Source: an uncultured Senegalimassilia sp.
GTDB lineage: Bacteria; Actinomycetota; Coriobacteriia; Coriobacteriales; Eggerthellaceae
Assembly: GCA_934630815.1 (NCBI GenBank)
Contig: CAKTWI010000004.1
Location: 1-64,000 of the forward strand
Length of the DNA stretch: 64,000 nucleotides
Reading direction: 5' to 3'
A model generated the notes under the pieces. It was not told where the DNA came from and made no database searches. It saw only the letters and a program-made list of their open reading frames with translations. A program made the translations under genes and the position numbers. Below, in pieces: positions 1 to 8,401 of the stretch (position 1 is the stretch's first letter; the number at the start of each line of letters is the position of its first letter).

Positions 1-864
1 GCTACCGACGGCCCCATGGCTCAGACCCGCGAGCACATCCTGCTCGCCCGTCAGGTCGGCGTTCCCTACATCGTCGTGTTCCTGAACAAGTGCGACATGG
101 TCGACGACGAAGAGCTCATCGAGCTCGTCGAAATGGAAACCCGTGAGCTCCTCAACGAGTACGAGTTCCCCGGAGACGACCTGCCGATCATCAAGGGCTC
201 TGCACTCAAGGCTCTCGAGGGCGACCCCGAGTGGCAGCAGAAGATTTGGGACCTCATGGACGCTGTCGATGAGTACATCCCGACTCCGGAGCGCGACGTC
301 GACAAGCCGTTCCTGATGGCTGTCGAGGACACCATGACCATCACCGGCCGTGGCACCGTTGCTACCGGTCGTGTTGAGCGCGGCGTTCTGCATGTCAACG
401 ATCCGCTGGAGATCATCGGCATCAAGGAAACCCAGAACACGGTCTGCACCGGCATCGAAATGTTCCGTAAGCTGCTCGACGAGGCTCAGGCTGGCGACAA
501 CATCGGCTGCCTGCTCCGCGGCATCAAGCGCGAGGACATCGAGCGTGGCCAGGTTCTCTGCAAGCCGGGTTCGGTTACCCCGCATCAGGAGTTCGAGGGC
601 CAGGTCTACATCCTTACCAAGGAAGAAGGCGGCCGTCACACCCCGTTCTTCGATGGCTATCGTCCGCAGTTCTACTTCCGCACCACCGACATCACCGGTG
701 TTGCTCACCTGCCCGAGGGCACCGAGATGGTTATGCCTGGCGACAACGTGACCATCACCGCTGAGCTGATTCACCCGGTTGCAATGGAGGAAGGCCTCCG
801 CTTCGCTATCCGTGAGGGTGGCCGCACCGTTGGTTCTGGTCGAGTGACCAAGATCATCGCTTAG
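1..864 (+). CDS. tuf: Elongation factor Tu, 3' portion (5' end outside window)
   Basis: EF-Tu delivers aminoacyl-tRNA to the ribosome as a GTPase. The open frame runs in from the left edge ([12 protein letters not shown]), so the gene is truncated and the ATG at 16 is internal. Visible are the G4 motif NKCD (about residues 29-32 of this fragment), the G5 region GSALKALEG, and domains 2 and 3 through the canonical end [15 protein letters not shown]-loop and switch I lie outside. A strong hairpin follows. Placement before rpmG-secE-nusG-rplK-rplA is the common bacterial order. Identification is certain. Confidence 0.98.
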   Translation, partial: ATDGPMAQTREHILLARQVGVPYIVVFLNKCDMVDDEELIELVEMETRELLNEYEFPGDDLPIIKGSALKALEGDPEWQQKIWDLMDAVDEYIPTPERDVDKPFLMAVEDTMTITGRGTVATGRVERGVLHVNDPLEIIGIKETQNTVCTGIEMFRKLLDEAQAGDNIGCLLRGIKREDIERGQVLCKPGSVTPHQEFEGQVYILTKEEGGRHTPFFDGYRPQFYFRTTDITGVAHLPEGTEMVMPGDNVTITAELIHPVAMEEGLRFAIREGGRTVGSGRVTKIIA

Positions 865-882
865 TTTTAAGCTGCAGCTTTT

Positions 883-913
883 AAAGGGCCCGCTTTCGGG
901 CGGGCCCTTTCTT
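883..913 (+). terminator. Rho-independent terminator after tuf
   Basis: An 11-bp perfect stem, AAAGGGCCCGC paired with GCGGGCCCTTT, closes a TTTCGG loop and ends in a T-rich tail. It lies 18 bases after the tuf stop codon, so it most likely ends the tuf transcript before rpmG. Confidence 0.85.
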
Positions 914-968
914 AAGATTCATGTGTATGCGTTCAAGCTTGTTTGAATACGGCTTATAAGGAGAGTTC

Positions 969-1118
969 ATGCGCACGATGGTTACCTTGGCGTGTACGGA
1001 GTGCAAGCGCCGTAACTACACGACCAAGAAGAACAAGCAGAACAACCCTGATCGTATCGAGTTGAAGAAGTACTGCAAGTGGTGCCAGAAGCACACGTTG
1101 CATAAAGAAACCCGATAG
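969..1118 (+). CDS. rpmG: 50S ribosomal protein L33
   Basis: A 49-residue protein starting [17 protein letters not shown] and ending HTLHKETR. It carries two CxxC pairs (CTEC near residues 9-12 and CKWC near 36-39), so it is the zinc-binding form of L33. The start at 969 follows AGGAG with normal spacing; ATG at 978 is a weaker alternative. It sits between the tuf terminator and tRNA-Trp, the usual neighbourhood with secE and nusG in Gram-positive bacteria. Confidence 0.95.
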   Translation: MRTMVTLACTECKRRNYTTKKNKQNNPDRIELKKYCKWCQKHTLHKETR

Positions 1119-1141
1119 TTTTCAGAGGTTAGCACGGGCAT

Positions 1142-1218
1142 AGGCCAGTAGCTCCAATTGGTAGAGCGGCGGTCTCCAAAACCGCATGTTGGGGGTTCGA
1201 GTCCCTCCTGGCCTGCCA
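1142..1218 (+). tRNA. tRNA-Trp (anticodon CCA)
   Basis: Cloverleaf of 77 bases with the 3' CCA encoded. The acceptor arm AGGCCAG pairs with CTGGCCT, the T arm contains GGTTCGAGTCC, and the anticodon loop CTCCAAA reads CCA. It lies between rpmG and secE, a common place for tRNA-Trp. Confidence 0.97.
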
Positions 1219-1324
1219 GCTCGAATAGCGAGCAGCTTGTAGTCAGGTTGCTAAATTGATCAGCAGCTTGATGCCAGGCTGCTTGTTTGGCGTTTAGAGG
1301 TAAAACGATCCCTAAAGGAATCAG

Positions 1325-1759
1325 ATGGCTAAGAAATCAAAAACTCAGCGTGCGAAGGCGTCTGCCGCTCGTGCCGCTCGTAAGGAAGCTCGTCAGGCCG
1401 AAGCAGCAGCCGAGGCATTGAAGCAAGCCCAGGGCGAAAGCGCTGATACCGAAGCTCCTAAGAAGAAGCTGTTCGGTAAATCTTCTCAGGCTGCTGATTC
1501 CGCAAAAGACGCTAAGCAGAGCAAGGCTGTTGAAAAGAAGGCCGAGAAGAAAGCTGCTAAGCCCAAGAAGAAGCGTTTTCAGTTCCTCAGGGATGTCAAG
1601 GCTGAGATGAAGCGCGTTACTTGGCCCAGCCGTCAGGACGTTCTTCGTTGGAGTGTTGTGGTGGTTGCCGCGCTTCTCTTCTTCGGTATTTACGTTGCTG
1701 TTCTTGACAATGGCATTATCACGCCGCTGTTGTTTTTGATTTCCGGATTGGGGGCTTAA
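1325..1759 (+). CDS. secE: Preprotein translocase subunit SecE
   Basis: SecE is the essential clamp subunit of the SecYEG channel. The last 60 residues are the conserved part: the amphipathic FLRDVKAEMKRVTWPSRQDV segment, then one membrane helix (about residues 110-135). The first 85 residues are an unusually long Lys/Ala/Glu-rich cytoplasmic extension with no family counterpart I recognise; single-helix SecE proteins are usually 60-90 residues, this one is 144. The start follows AAAGGAATCAG. nusG begins three bases after the stop, so the two genes are co-transcribed. Confidence 0.95.
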   Translation: MAKKSKTQRAKASAARAARKEARQAEAAAEALKQAQGESADTEAPKKKLFGKSSQAADSAKDAKQSKAVEKKAEKKAAKPKKKRFQFLRDVKAEMKRVTWPSRQDVLRWSVVVVAALLFFGIYVAVLDNGIITPLLFLISGLGA

Positions 1760-1762
1760 GGC

Positions 1763-2293
1763 ATGTCGAAGAAGTGGTATGTGCTTCACACCTACTCCGG
1801 CTATGAGAACAAGGTGAAGACGAACCTTGAAACCCGCATTGAAACCATGGGTCTTGAGAACAATGTCTTCGCTATCGAGATTCCTACCGAAACCGTTACC
1901 GAGATCAAAGAGGGCGGTCGTCGCAAGGAAAGCGAAAAGAAGGTGTTCCCTGGTTACGTGCTGGTTCGCATGGAACTTGATGATCGTAGCTGGGCTGCCG
2001 TTCGCAATACTCCTGGCGTGACCGGCTTTGTCGGCGCTGACAGCAAGCCTGCGCCGCTTACTCGTGACGAGTACAACAAAATCATGAAACGTACTAGTCA
2101 TGAGGCCCCGAAGAAGACCTCTACCAATCTTGAGGCAGGGCAGGCCGTCAAGGTCGTTTCCGGTCCTCTGGCCGAGTTTGATGGCGTTGTCTCTGAGGTG
2201 ATGCCTGATGCCGGCAAGGTTAAGGTCATGGTTTCGATCTTCGGTCGTGAAACCCCGGTGGAGCTTTCGTTCGATCAGGTTTCCTGCATATAG
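1763..2293 (+). CDS. nusG: Transcription termination/antitermination factor NusG
   Basis: NusG binds RNA polymerase and modulates pausing, termination and coupling to translation. The 176-residue protein has the NGN domain (KKWYVLHTYSGYENKVK at the start, FPGYVLVRMELDD in the middle, TPGVTGFVG) and a C-terminal KOW domain beginning about residue 122 (EAGQAVKVVSGPLAEFDG). Length and order are normal for the family. It is tightly coupled to secE upstream and followed by rplK. Confidence 0.97.
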   Translation: MSKKWYVLHTYSGYENKVKTNLETRIETMGLENNVFAIEIPTETVTEIKEGGRRKESEKKVFPGYVLVRMELDDRSWAAVRNTPGVTGFVGADSKPAPLTRDEYNKIMKRTSHEAPKKTSTNLEAGQAVKVVSGPLAEFDGVVSEVMPDAGKVKVMVSIFGRETPVELSFDQVSCI

Positions 2294-2395
2294 AATGGTC
2301 TCTGCAGTTTTAAGGCGTGCCCGCGTGGACCGGGGCTTCTCATTCCTTAGGCTGTGAAGATATATAGTGCAAAAGCATTTTGAAAGGTAATTAGA

Positions 2396-2887
2396 ATGGC
2401 TGAGAAGAAAGTTACCGGCTTCGTGAAGCTGCAGATTCCTGCTGGCGCTGCGAATCCGGCCCCGCCCGTCGGCCCGGCTCTGGGTGCTCAGGGTGTCAAC
2501 ATCATGCAGTTCTGCCAGGCGTTTAACGCTCAGACGCAGGAGCAGAAGGGCACCATCATCCCTGTCGAGATCACGGTGTACGAGGACAAGTCCTTCACCT
2601 TTATCTGCAAGACCCCGCCGGCGGCCGTGCTGATCAAGGAGAAGCTGGGTCTGAAGTCTGCTTCCGGCATCCCGCAGCTGAAGTTCGTGGGTACGCTTAC
2701 CCAGGATCAGCTCCGCGAGATCGCTGAGATCAAGCTGCCCGACCTGAACGCTAACGACATCGATGCTGCTATGCGCATCGTTGCCGGTACCGCTCGTTCC
2801 ATGGGCGTGCGCGTCGAGGGCGTTGAGATGAAGAAGACCTACGTGCCTTCCAAGAAGCTGGCCGCTATCCTCAGGGGCGAGGCTTAA
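2396..2887 (+). CDS. rplK: 50S ribosomal protein L11 with C-terminal extension
   Basis: L11 forms the stalk base and GTPase-associated centre of the large subunit. The N-terminal domain ([20 protein letters not shown]) and C-terminal RNA-binding domain ([32 protein letters not shown]) are typical. The usual protein stops near residue 141 at the VEG position; this one continues about 21 residues with a basic tail ([19 protein letters not shown]). The start follows GAAAGGTAATTAG. A 100-base leader separates it from nusG, and rplA follows. Confidence 0.96.
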   Translation: MAEKKVTGFVKLQIPAGAANPAPPVGPALGAQGVNIMQFCQAFNAQTQEQKGTIIPVEITVYEDKSFTFICKTPPAAVLIKEKLGLKSASGIPQLKFVGTLTQDQLREIAEIKLPDLNANDIDAAMRIVAGTARSMGVRVEGVEMKKTYVPSKKLAAILRGEA

Positions 2888-2983
2888 GAATTCCGCATCG
2901 TTTGATGCATTTGATTTTGGACAGTGGAAGGGCTTTGCGTTAGAAGCCGCATAAGCTCGCTACGAACCACGAAAGGAACTATC

Positions 2984-3694
2984 ATGGCAAAGCATTCCAA
3001 GGCTTACCGCGCTGCCGTCGAGAAGATCGGCGATGCCACCTACGCTCCGCTTGAGGCGTTTGCAATGGTGAAGGAAGTCGCCACCACCAAGTTCGATCAG
3101 ACCATCGAGGCTCACTTCCGCCTGGGTATCGACACCCGTCAGGCTGATCAGCAGCTGCGTGGCACGGTCTCCCTGCCGAACGGCTCTGGCAAGACCGTCC
3201 GTGTTGCTGTCTTCGCCGAGGGCGCTGCAGCTGACGCTGCTCGTGAGGCTGGCGCTGACATCGTCGGTACCGACGAGCTGACTGCTCAGATCCAGGCTGG
3301 CGAGTTCAACTTCGACGCCGCTGTTGCTACTCCTGACCAGATGGGCAAGGTCGGTCGTCTGGGCAAGATCCTCGGCCCCCGCGGTTTGATGCCGAACCCG
3401 AAGCTCGGCACCGTCACCCCGAACGTTGCTCAGGCTATCAAGGAGCTCAAGGGCGGCCGTGTGGAGTATCGTGCTGACCGTTACGGTATTGCTCATGTCA
3501 TCATCGGCAAGGCCAGCTTTACTCCCGAGCAGCTCGCTGAGAACTACGGTGCTGTTTACGACGAGATTCTGCGCATGAAGCCTGCTGCTGCTAAGGGCAA
3601 GTACGTCAAGTCCGTCAGCGTTTCCGGCACCATGACCCCGGGTGTTGCTGTCGATTCTTCCGTGAACAAGAACTACACGGTTGCTGCTGAATAA
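2984..3694 (+). CDS. rplA: 50S ribosomal protein L1
   Basis: L1 binds 23S rRNA at the mobile L1 stalk and usually represses its own operon by binding the mRNA. The protein is 236 residues starting [16 protein letters not shown], with the family signature around [20 protein letters not shown]. The start was set at 2984 because GAAAGGA lies upstream and the product then has normal length; an in-frame extension from 2924 adds 20 residues without homology. In many bacteria rplJ and rplL follow; here a terminator and map follow instead. Confidence 0.96.
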   Translation: MAKHSKAYRAAVEKIGDATYAPLEAFAMVKEVATTKFDQTIEAHFRLGIDTRQADQQLRGTVSLPNGSGKTVRVAVFAEGAAADAAREAGADIVGTDELTAQIQAGEFNFDAAVATPDQMGKVGRLGKILGPRGLMPNPKLGTVTPNVAQAIKELKGGRVEYRADRYGIAHVIIGKASFTPEQLAENYGAVYDEILRMKPAAAKGKYVKSVSVSGTMTPGVAVDSSVNKNYTVAAE

Positions 3695-3716
3695 CATCTC
3701 AGCCATTTCAGCTTTT

Positions 3717-3746
3717 AAGGAGCGGTCCTTCGGGCCCGCTCCTTTT
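3717..3746 (+). terminator. Rho-independent terminator after rplA
   Basis: A 12-bp stem (AAGGAGCGGTCC with GGCCCGCTCCTT, one mismatch) closes a TTCG loop and runs into TTTT. It begins 22 bases after the rplA stop and ends the secE-nusG-rplK-rplA region. Confidence 0.85.
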
Positions 3747-3915
3747 GTATATGTTCGCGGTTCTATTAGCATGTATGGATGTGGCTTGTTGAAGGGCCAC
3801 TGATTGCAGGATGGGTATTACTCCTTGTCGCCATTTTGCCGATCTTTGCTTGTTGGAACGCCATGACGAGAGTGCTCTTGCATCTGGCAAAGTGCGAGTT
3901 TGGTACCATTGCCTT

Positions 3916-3971
3916 GATTGCAGATTGCAGATTGCAGATTGCAGATTGCAGATTGCAGATTGCAGATTGCA
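3916..3971 (+). repeat. Eight perfect tandem copies of the 7-mer GATTGCA
   Basis: GATTGCA is repeated eight times without error directly upstream of map; the array ends 33 bases before the map start codon. Because 7 is not a multiple of 3, all frames through it read the heptapeptide LQIADCR or a shifted version, which explains apparent in-frame extensions of map. I see no spacers. Copy number could vary by slippage. Confidence 0.95.
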
Positions 3972-4004
3972 GTTGATGAAGCTATTGGGTTAGGAGCATG
4001 GGTT

Positions 4005-4778
4005 ATGTCGGTTATCTTGAAGTCTCCGGGTGAGATTGAAGCTATGAAGGCTGCAGGGCAGCTTTCCGCCGAGGTGTTGCGCAAGGTAGGGGAGTTGGTA
4101 AAGCCCGGTGTCTCTACTTTGGAGCTTGATGAGTTCGCCGAAACCTATATTCGCGAGCACGGGGGAATCCCTGCTTTCAAAGGCTACGGTGGATTTCCTG
4201 GGACGATCTGCGCATCGGTAAACGAGCAAATCGTTCATGGCATTCCCTCGAAAAAAGTTGTGCTTCGGGACGGCGATATCCTCAGCGTCGATACCGGTGC
4301 AACCGTTGATGGTTGGGTTGGGGATAATGCCTGGACGTTCGCGGTTGGGAAAATCTCCGAGCAAAATCGAAAGCTCCTCAAGGTCACCGAGGAATGCATG
4401 TGGGCTGGTTTGGATTGCGCTGTCGCGGGTAACCATTTGGGCGATATCGGCCATGCTGTGCAATCGATTGCCGAGAATGCCGGCTTCGGCGTAGTTCGTG
4501 AGTATGTTGGCCATGGCGTTGGCAGAAGCATGCATGAAGAGCCGAACGTCCCAAACTATGGACATAGGCATTTTGGCTTGAAGCTGCAGGTTGGCATGGT
4601 ACTGGCTATCGAGCCTATGATCAATATGGGAGCCAGAAAAGTGCTTCAGGGCAAGGATGGATGGCTGGTCAGCACGCGCGATGGCAAGCCCAGCGCGCAC
4701 TTCGAGAAGATGGTCGCCATCACCGAAGCCGGCCCCGTGATTCTCACCACCGAACCAGACCATAGGCGTCCTCTGTAA
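4005..4778 (+). CDS. map: Type I methionine aminopeptidase
   Basis: Removes the initiator methionine from nascent proteins in the cytoplasm. The 257-residue pita-bread fold shows all five metal ligands: DTG and DNA aspartates (SVDTGATVDGWVGDNAW), His in GHGVGRSMHEEP, Glu in AIEPMINMG and Glu in HFEKMVAIT, plus the substrate His in QIVHGIPS. The start is the ATG after TAGGAG with 8-base spacing; upstream in-frame codons read only the 7-bp repeat. It follows the ribosomal cluster but has its own leader. The last metal-site segment reads HFEKM rather than the more usual QFEHT. Confidence 0.95.
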   Translation: MSVILKSPGEIEAMKAAGQLSAEVLRKVGELVKPGVSTLELDEFAETYIREHGGIPAFKGYGGFPGTICASVNEQIVHGIPSKKVVLRDGDILSVDTGATVDGWVGDNAWTFAVGKISEQNRKLLKVTEECMWAGLDCAVAGNHLGDIGHAVQSIAENAGFGVVREYVGHGVGRSMHEEPNVPNYGHRHFGLKLQVGMVLAIEPMINMGARKVLQGKDGWLVSTRDGKPSAHFEKMVAITEAGPVILTTEPDHRRPL

Positions 4779-4801
4779 CACGACCTTAAGGTATGTATAG
4801 C

Positions 4802-4848
4802 AAAGGGGGCGTGCAGCGCGTATACACGCTGCACGCCCGCCCTTTTTT
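4802..4848. terminator. Strong, possibly bidirectional terminator between convergent genes
   Basis: A long stem (AAAGGGGGCGTGCAGCG against CGCTGCACGCCCGCCCTTT, with a bulge) closes an 8-base loop and is followed by a T run on the plus strand. It lies between map (+) and the ATP-grasp gene (-), so it may serve both. Confidence 0.8.
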
Positions 4849-4880
4849 AGCATTACGAGAGGACAATTGGCAAGGGCCTT

Positions 4881-6179
4881 CTACTTCAGCTGCTTTCCGT
4901 TTGTGTCCCAGTAGAAGCGCTTGAACTTGCGAATCTGGTTCAGGTGCATGATCTTCGCCCACATATTGTGTTTGAAGGAATCGGGTGCGTAGTGCAACGG
5001 GTAGGGCTCATCGGTGGCCTTCAGAGCCTTCAGGGCATGAGCAAGGCGCTCCTGGTTGTCCATGCTGCGCTTGAGCACATAGGCGGGTACGCAGCAGTAC
5101 AAGAACGGGTTATAGGCCTCGTGATACTCCACCGGCTGGCCCATGACGAACTCGCGCACGATCAACTCGACGAAGTTCTGTCCGCCAAGGCTCATGTAGT
5201 AGGTGTTGCGCCCGCAGCGCGTGTTCACCTCGAAGAAGCGGAAGCTGCCGTCGCGGCTGTCGTACTTGATGTCGAAGTTGGCGAAGCCGCGATAGCCCAC
5301 ATGCGACAGGAAGCGCTTAGCGCACGAAATGATGGCCTCCTCGCGCTCGCCCATGATGCACAGCGGGTTGCCAAGCGCGGTGGGGTCGTGGTCCTGCAGG
5401 CAGACCACGCCGCCTGCCACTACGCGCATGTTTCCGGAAGCGTCCGAGAACGTGGTAAGCGTGCGGATGGCGTCGTCGCCGCCGGGGATGAAGTCCTGCA
5501 GCACCAGCAGGTTGTTGTAGTCCGACGTGCGGATGCTGCGCCAAACCTGCGCAAGCTCTTCGGGGTTTTCGATCTCGTAAATCTTTCGCCAGCCTTCGAT
5601 GGTGGGCTCGGCATCTTGGAACTGGGCCGAGTTGGAAGGCTTGGCGATAAGCGGGTAAGGGAACTCGCTGACGGGAAGCTCGTCGGGGCCGTTGCCGCAG
5701 TCGAAGTACCAGGTTTTCGGGAACGGGATGTCGAGCTCCTCGCAGATCTCGTAGAAGCGGCGCTTTTGCGTGATATCGTCGAGCAGGGGGAAATCGATGT
5801 AGGGAACCACGTAGCCAAGGTCCTGCAGGCGCTGCTTGCCCTGCGAGAGCATGCGGGCATGGCAGTCGTCGCAACCCAAGATGATCAGCGTCTTCTCCGG
5901 ATGCGCGCCGTGGACCTCCTTCGCGATGCGCTCGAGCGCGTTGTAAAGGCCCTCCTGCTCGTGGATATGCGGCTCCAAACGATAGTCGGTGAAACGGCTT
6001 TCGGAGAGCATCTTGATGTTTTGCGTGGCAAGCACGATGGTGCTTTCGATACCGAAGGCGCGATGCAGTTCGCGCACGTAGCTGTAGGCAAGGATATCGC
6101 CGCCTACGACCACCGGTTGCAGCAGGCGCGCAACATCTTCGGTGCAGGTGATAGGTGCGGGGTCGACGTTTGCGGTCAT
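4881..6179 (-). CDS. ATP-grasp carboxylate-amine ligase, D-aspartate ligase-like
   Basis: A 432-residue ATP-grasp enzyme. The N-terminal PVVVGGDILAYSYVRELH segment resembles the opening of D-aspartate ligases that attach D-Asp to the stem-peptide amine of peptidoglycan precursors. The central ATP-grasp part shows YPLIAKPSNS (ATP lysine), VLQDFIPGGDD, and the metal-binding FFEVNTRCGRN. The start codon follows AAAGGAG at ideal distance. It is transcribed divergently from asnB, 178 bases away. D-aspartate specificity is inference from resemblance and neighbourhood; other carboxylate-amine ligases have the same fold. Confidence 0.8.
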   Translation of the reverse strand: MTANVDPAPITCTEDVARLLQPVVVGGDILAYSYVRELHRAFGIESTIVLATQNIKMLSESRFTDYRLEPHIHEQEGLYNALERIAKEVHGAHPEKTLIILGCDDCHARMLSQGKQRLQDLGYVVPYIDFPLLDDITQKRRFYEICEELDIPFPKTWYFDCGNGPDELPVSEFPYPLIAKPSNSAQFQDAEPTIEGWRKIYEIENPEELAQVWRSIRTSDYNNLLVLQDFIPGGDDAIRTLTTFSDASGNMRVVAGGVVCLQDHDPTALGNPLCIMGEREEAIISCAKRFLSHVGYRGFANFDIKYDSRDGSFRFFEVNTRCGRNTYYMSLGGQNFVELIVREFVMGQPVEYHEAYNPFLYCCVPAYVLKRSMDNQERLAHALKALKATDEPYPLHYAPDSFKHNMWAKIMHLNQIRKFKRFYWDTNGKQLK

Positions 6180-6357
6180 GAAATCTCCTTTGAGACCCGA
6201 TAACGTATGCAGCCTTGCATTATCGCACACGCCGGTAGCCGCGCGTAGGCGTGACGCGCGTTTCGTGGAAAGTGCCCATAGGGCGGGCCGGTGGCGTATG
6301 ATGGGCGAATGCAAAACGCCGGTCGGCGAACCTGTAAGAGAAGGAGCTTTCCAAAGC

Positions 6358-8328
6358 ATGTGCGGATTCGTGGGATTCACCGCTGTTGATTTCGATGGGG
6401 GCGTCAATCGCGCCATCGTCAAGGACATGGCGGATCGCATTATCCATCGCGGCCCTGATGATGAGGGCTTTTTCGTAAACGATGATGTGGCTATGGGCTT
6501 TCGCCGCCTGTCCATCATCGACCTTGAGGGCAGCCACCAGCCCATGCAGAACGCCGATGGCAGCGTGACCGTCACGTTCAACGGCGAGATTTACAACTTT
6601 CAGGAGCTGCGCGCCGAGCTTGAGGGCATGGGCTATCAGTTCAAGACCAACGGCGACACCGAGACCATCGTGCATGGCTATGAGGCATGGGGCACGGGCG
6701 TGTTCGAGCGCCTGCGCGGCATGTTTGCCATCGCCATCTGGGATGCCAAGGAAAAGCAGCTGGTGCTGGCGCGCGATATCTTCGGCATCAAGCCGCTGTA
6801 CTACCAGCATGAGGGCCGCCGTCTGATTTGGGGCAGCGAAATCAAGTCCTTCCTGGCGCACCCGCGTTTCAAGAAGGAGTTGAACCGCGAGGCGCTGCCG
6901 CAGTACCTGTGCTTCGAGTACATGAACGACTCGCAGACCATGTTCAAGGACGTCCATAAGATGACGCCCGGTCATTTCATGGTGCTCAAGGACGGCAAGG
7001 CCACCATCGAGTGCTTCTACAAGATCACCTACAAGATCGACCGTTCCAAGGGCCTTGAGGAATGGGCCGACATCATCAAGGATACCTTCGACGAGAGCGT
7101 GCGCGCCCATGAGATCGCCGACGTGGAGATCGGCAGCTTCCTGTCCGGCGGCATTGACAGCTCGCTGGCCGCGTACTGCATGGGCCAGCATCACGACGAG
7201 GGTGTGAAGACGTTCTCCGTGGGTTATGACATCACCGGCAGCGAGGAGCAGCGCGACAAGGCTGAGAACGCCGGCTTCAAGATCAAGCTGGACGAGCTGA
7301 AGGATGCGCGCGAGTTCGCCGAGTGGGCGGGGCTTTCCAACAAGGACGTGCAGGTCACGGCCAAGGAGTTCTTGGACATCGTTCCCACTGAGCAGTACCA
7401 CATGGACGAGCCGCTCGGCGCGCCGTCGGCCATCCCGCTGTACTTCGTCAGCCAGCTTGCTTCTAAAGAGGTGAAGGTGGTGCAGTCCGGCGAGGGCGCC
7501 GACGAGCTGTTCGGCGGCTACTGGATCTATCACGACCAGTACGAGTTCTCCAAGTACTTCAAGGTGCCCCGTGCGCTGCGCGCGGCCGGCGGCGCGGTCG
7601 CTCAGATGCTGCCGCCGTTCCATGGGCGTCACTTCGCCATGCGCGGTTCGGGCGGCCCGGAGAAGAGCTATCAGCGCGCGTGCATGAACTACATGTGGGA
7701 CGAGGTCCCCAACGTGCTGAAGGGCTACAACGGCCCGTGCAAGCCGTGGGAATGGTGCAAGCCGCACTTCGACGAGGCCGCGGTGCAGACGGGCGGCGGC
7801 GACGTGATCACGCAGACGCAGTACGTGGACATGGTCTCCTATATGCCCTACGACATCTGCCTGAAGGCCGACCGCATGTCCATGGCGCACTCCCTTGAGC
7901 TGCGCGTTCCCTTCCTGGACAAGAAGGTGCTCGACGTGGCGCTGCAGCTGCCCACTGATTGCCGTGTCACCGATGAGCATTCGAAGTACGCGTTGCGCCG
8001 TGCGGCAGCCCATCTGGGCTTCCCACAGAAGGTGGCCGACATGCCCAAGCAGCCGTTCATCACGCCGCTGACCGTGTGGCTGCAGACTGATCTGTACTAC
8101 GAGCGCATCAAAGAGGCGTTCACCAGCCCCGCGGCATACGAGTTCTTCAACGTGGACTACCTGATGAAGATGCTTGACGACCACCGTAGCGCCGACTTCA
8201 GCACGCAGGAAGGCCGCTCCAAGCTCAAGATGATGCGCATTTGGAACGTGTACTGCTTCCTGTGCTGGTACGAGGTGTTCTTCGGCGAGACGTCGAAGCA
8301 GTACGCCCCGAAGACGCAGGTGGCGTAA
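6358..8328 (+). CDS. asnB: Asparagine synthase (glutamine-hydrolysing), AsnB type
   Basis: Transfers ammonia from glutamine to an aspartyl-AMP carboxylate. It starts MCGFVGF, so Cys2 becomes the N-terminal nucleophile after Met removal; this fixes the start, 11 bases after AAGGAG. The glutaminase domain has RGPDDEG and NGEIYN; the synthetase domain has the PP-loop SGGIDSSL (about residues 263-270) and GEGADELFGGY. Length is 656 residues, longer than typical free-Asn enzymes and closer to AsnB/AsnH variants that amidate larger substrates. It is divergent from the ATP-grasp ligase, which suggests amidation of a peptidoglycan D-Asp, though free asparagine synthesis is equally possible. Confidence 0.93.
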   Translation: MCGFVGFTAVDFDGGVNRAIVKDMADRIIHRGPDDEGFFVNDDVAMGFRRLSIIDLEGSHQPMQNADGSVTVTFNGEIYNFQELRAELEGMGYQFKTNGDTETIVHGYEAWGTGVFERLRGMFAIAIWDAKEKQLVLARDIFGIKPLYYQHEGRRLIWGSEIKSFLAHPRFKKELNREALPQYLCFEYMNDSQTMFKDVHKMTPGHFMVLKDGKATIECFYKITYKIDRSKGLEEWADIIKDTFDESVRAHEIADVEIGSFLSGGIDSSLAAYCMGQHHDEGVKTFSVGYDITGSEEQRDKAENAGFKIKLDELKDAREFAEWAGLSNKDVQVTAKEFLDIVPTEQYHMDEPLGAPSAIPLYFVSQLASKEVKVVQSGEGADELFGGYWIYHDQYEFSKYFKVPRALRAAGGAVAQMLPPFHGRHFAMRGSGGPEKSYQRACMNYMWDEVPNVLKGYNGPCKPWEWCKPHFDEAAVQTGGGDVITQTQYVDMVSYMPYDICLKADRMSMAHSLELRVPFLDKKVLDVALQLPTDCRVTDEHSKYALRRAAAHLGFPQKVADMPKQPFITPLTVWLQTDLYYERIKEAFTSPAAYEFFNVDYLMKMLDDHRSADFSTQEGRSKLKMMRIWNVYCFLCWYEVFFGETSKQYAPKTQVA

Positions 8329-8358
8329 AGCGCATTTGCCTTTGCATAGCAAAACGAG

Positions 8359-8394
8359 AAACGGCCGCGGATGGTTCCGCGGCCGTTTGTTTTG
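8359..8394 (+). terminator. Terminator between asnB and convergent methyltransferase gene
   Basis: A 12-bp perfect stem AAACGGCCGCGG / CCGCGGCCGTTT around ATGGTT, followed by GTTTTG. It lies 30 bases after asnB and just beyond the end of the minus-strand neighbour. Confidence 0.85.
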
Positions 8395-8401
8395 CATGAG
8401 G

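Noticed and set aside
3916..3971. CRISPR-like array
   Set aside because: Units are 7 bp with no spacers.
3918..4004. Longer map start reading through the 7-bp repeat
   Set aside because: The added residues are only the LQIADCR repeat, and a better ribosome-binding site precedes ATG 4005.
6220..8397. A 725-codon open frame on the minus strand
   Set aside because: It is antisense to asnB, has no recognisable domain, and has the composition expected from reading GC-rich codons backwards.
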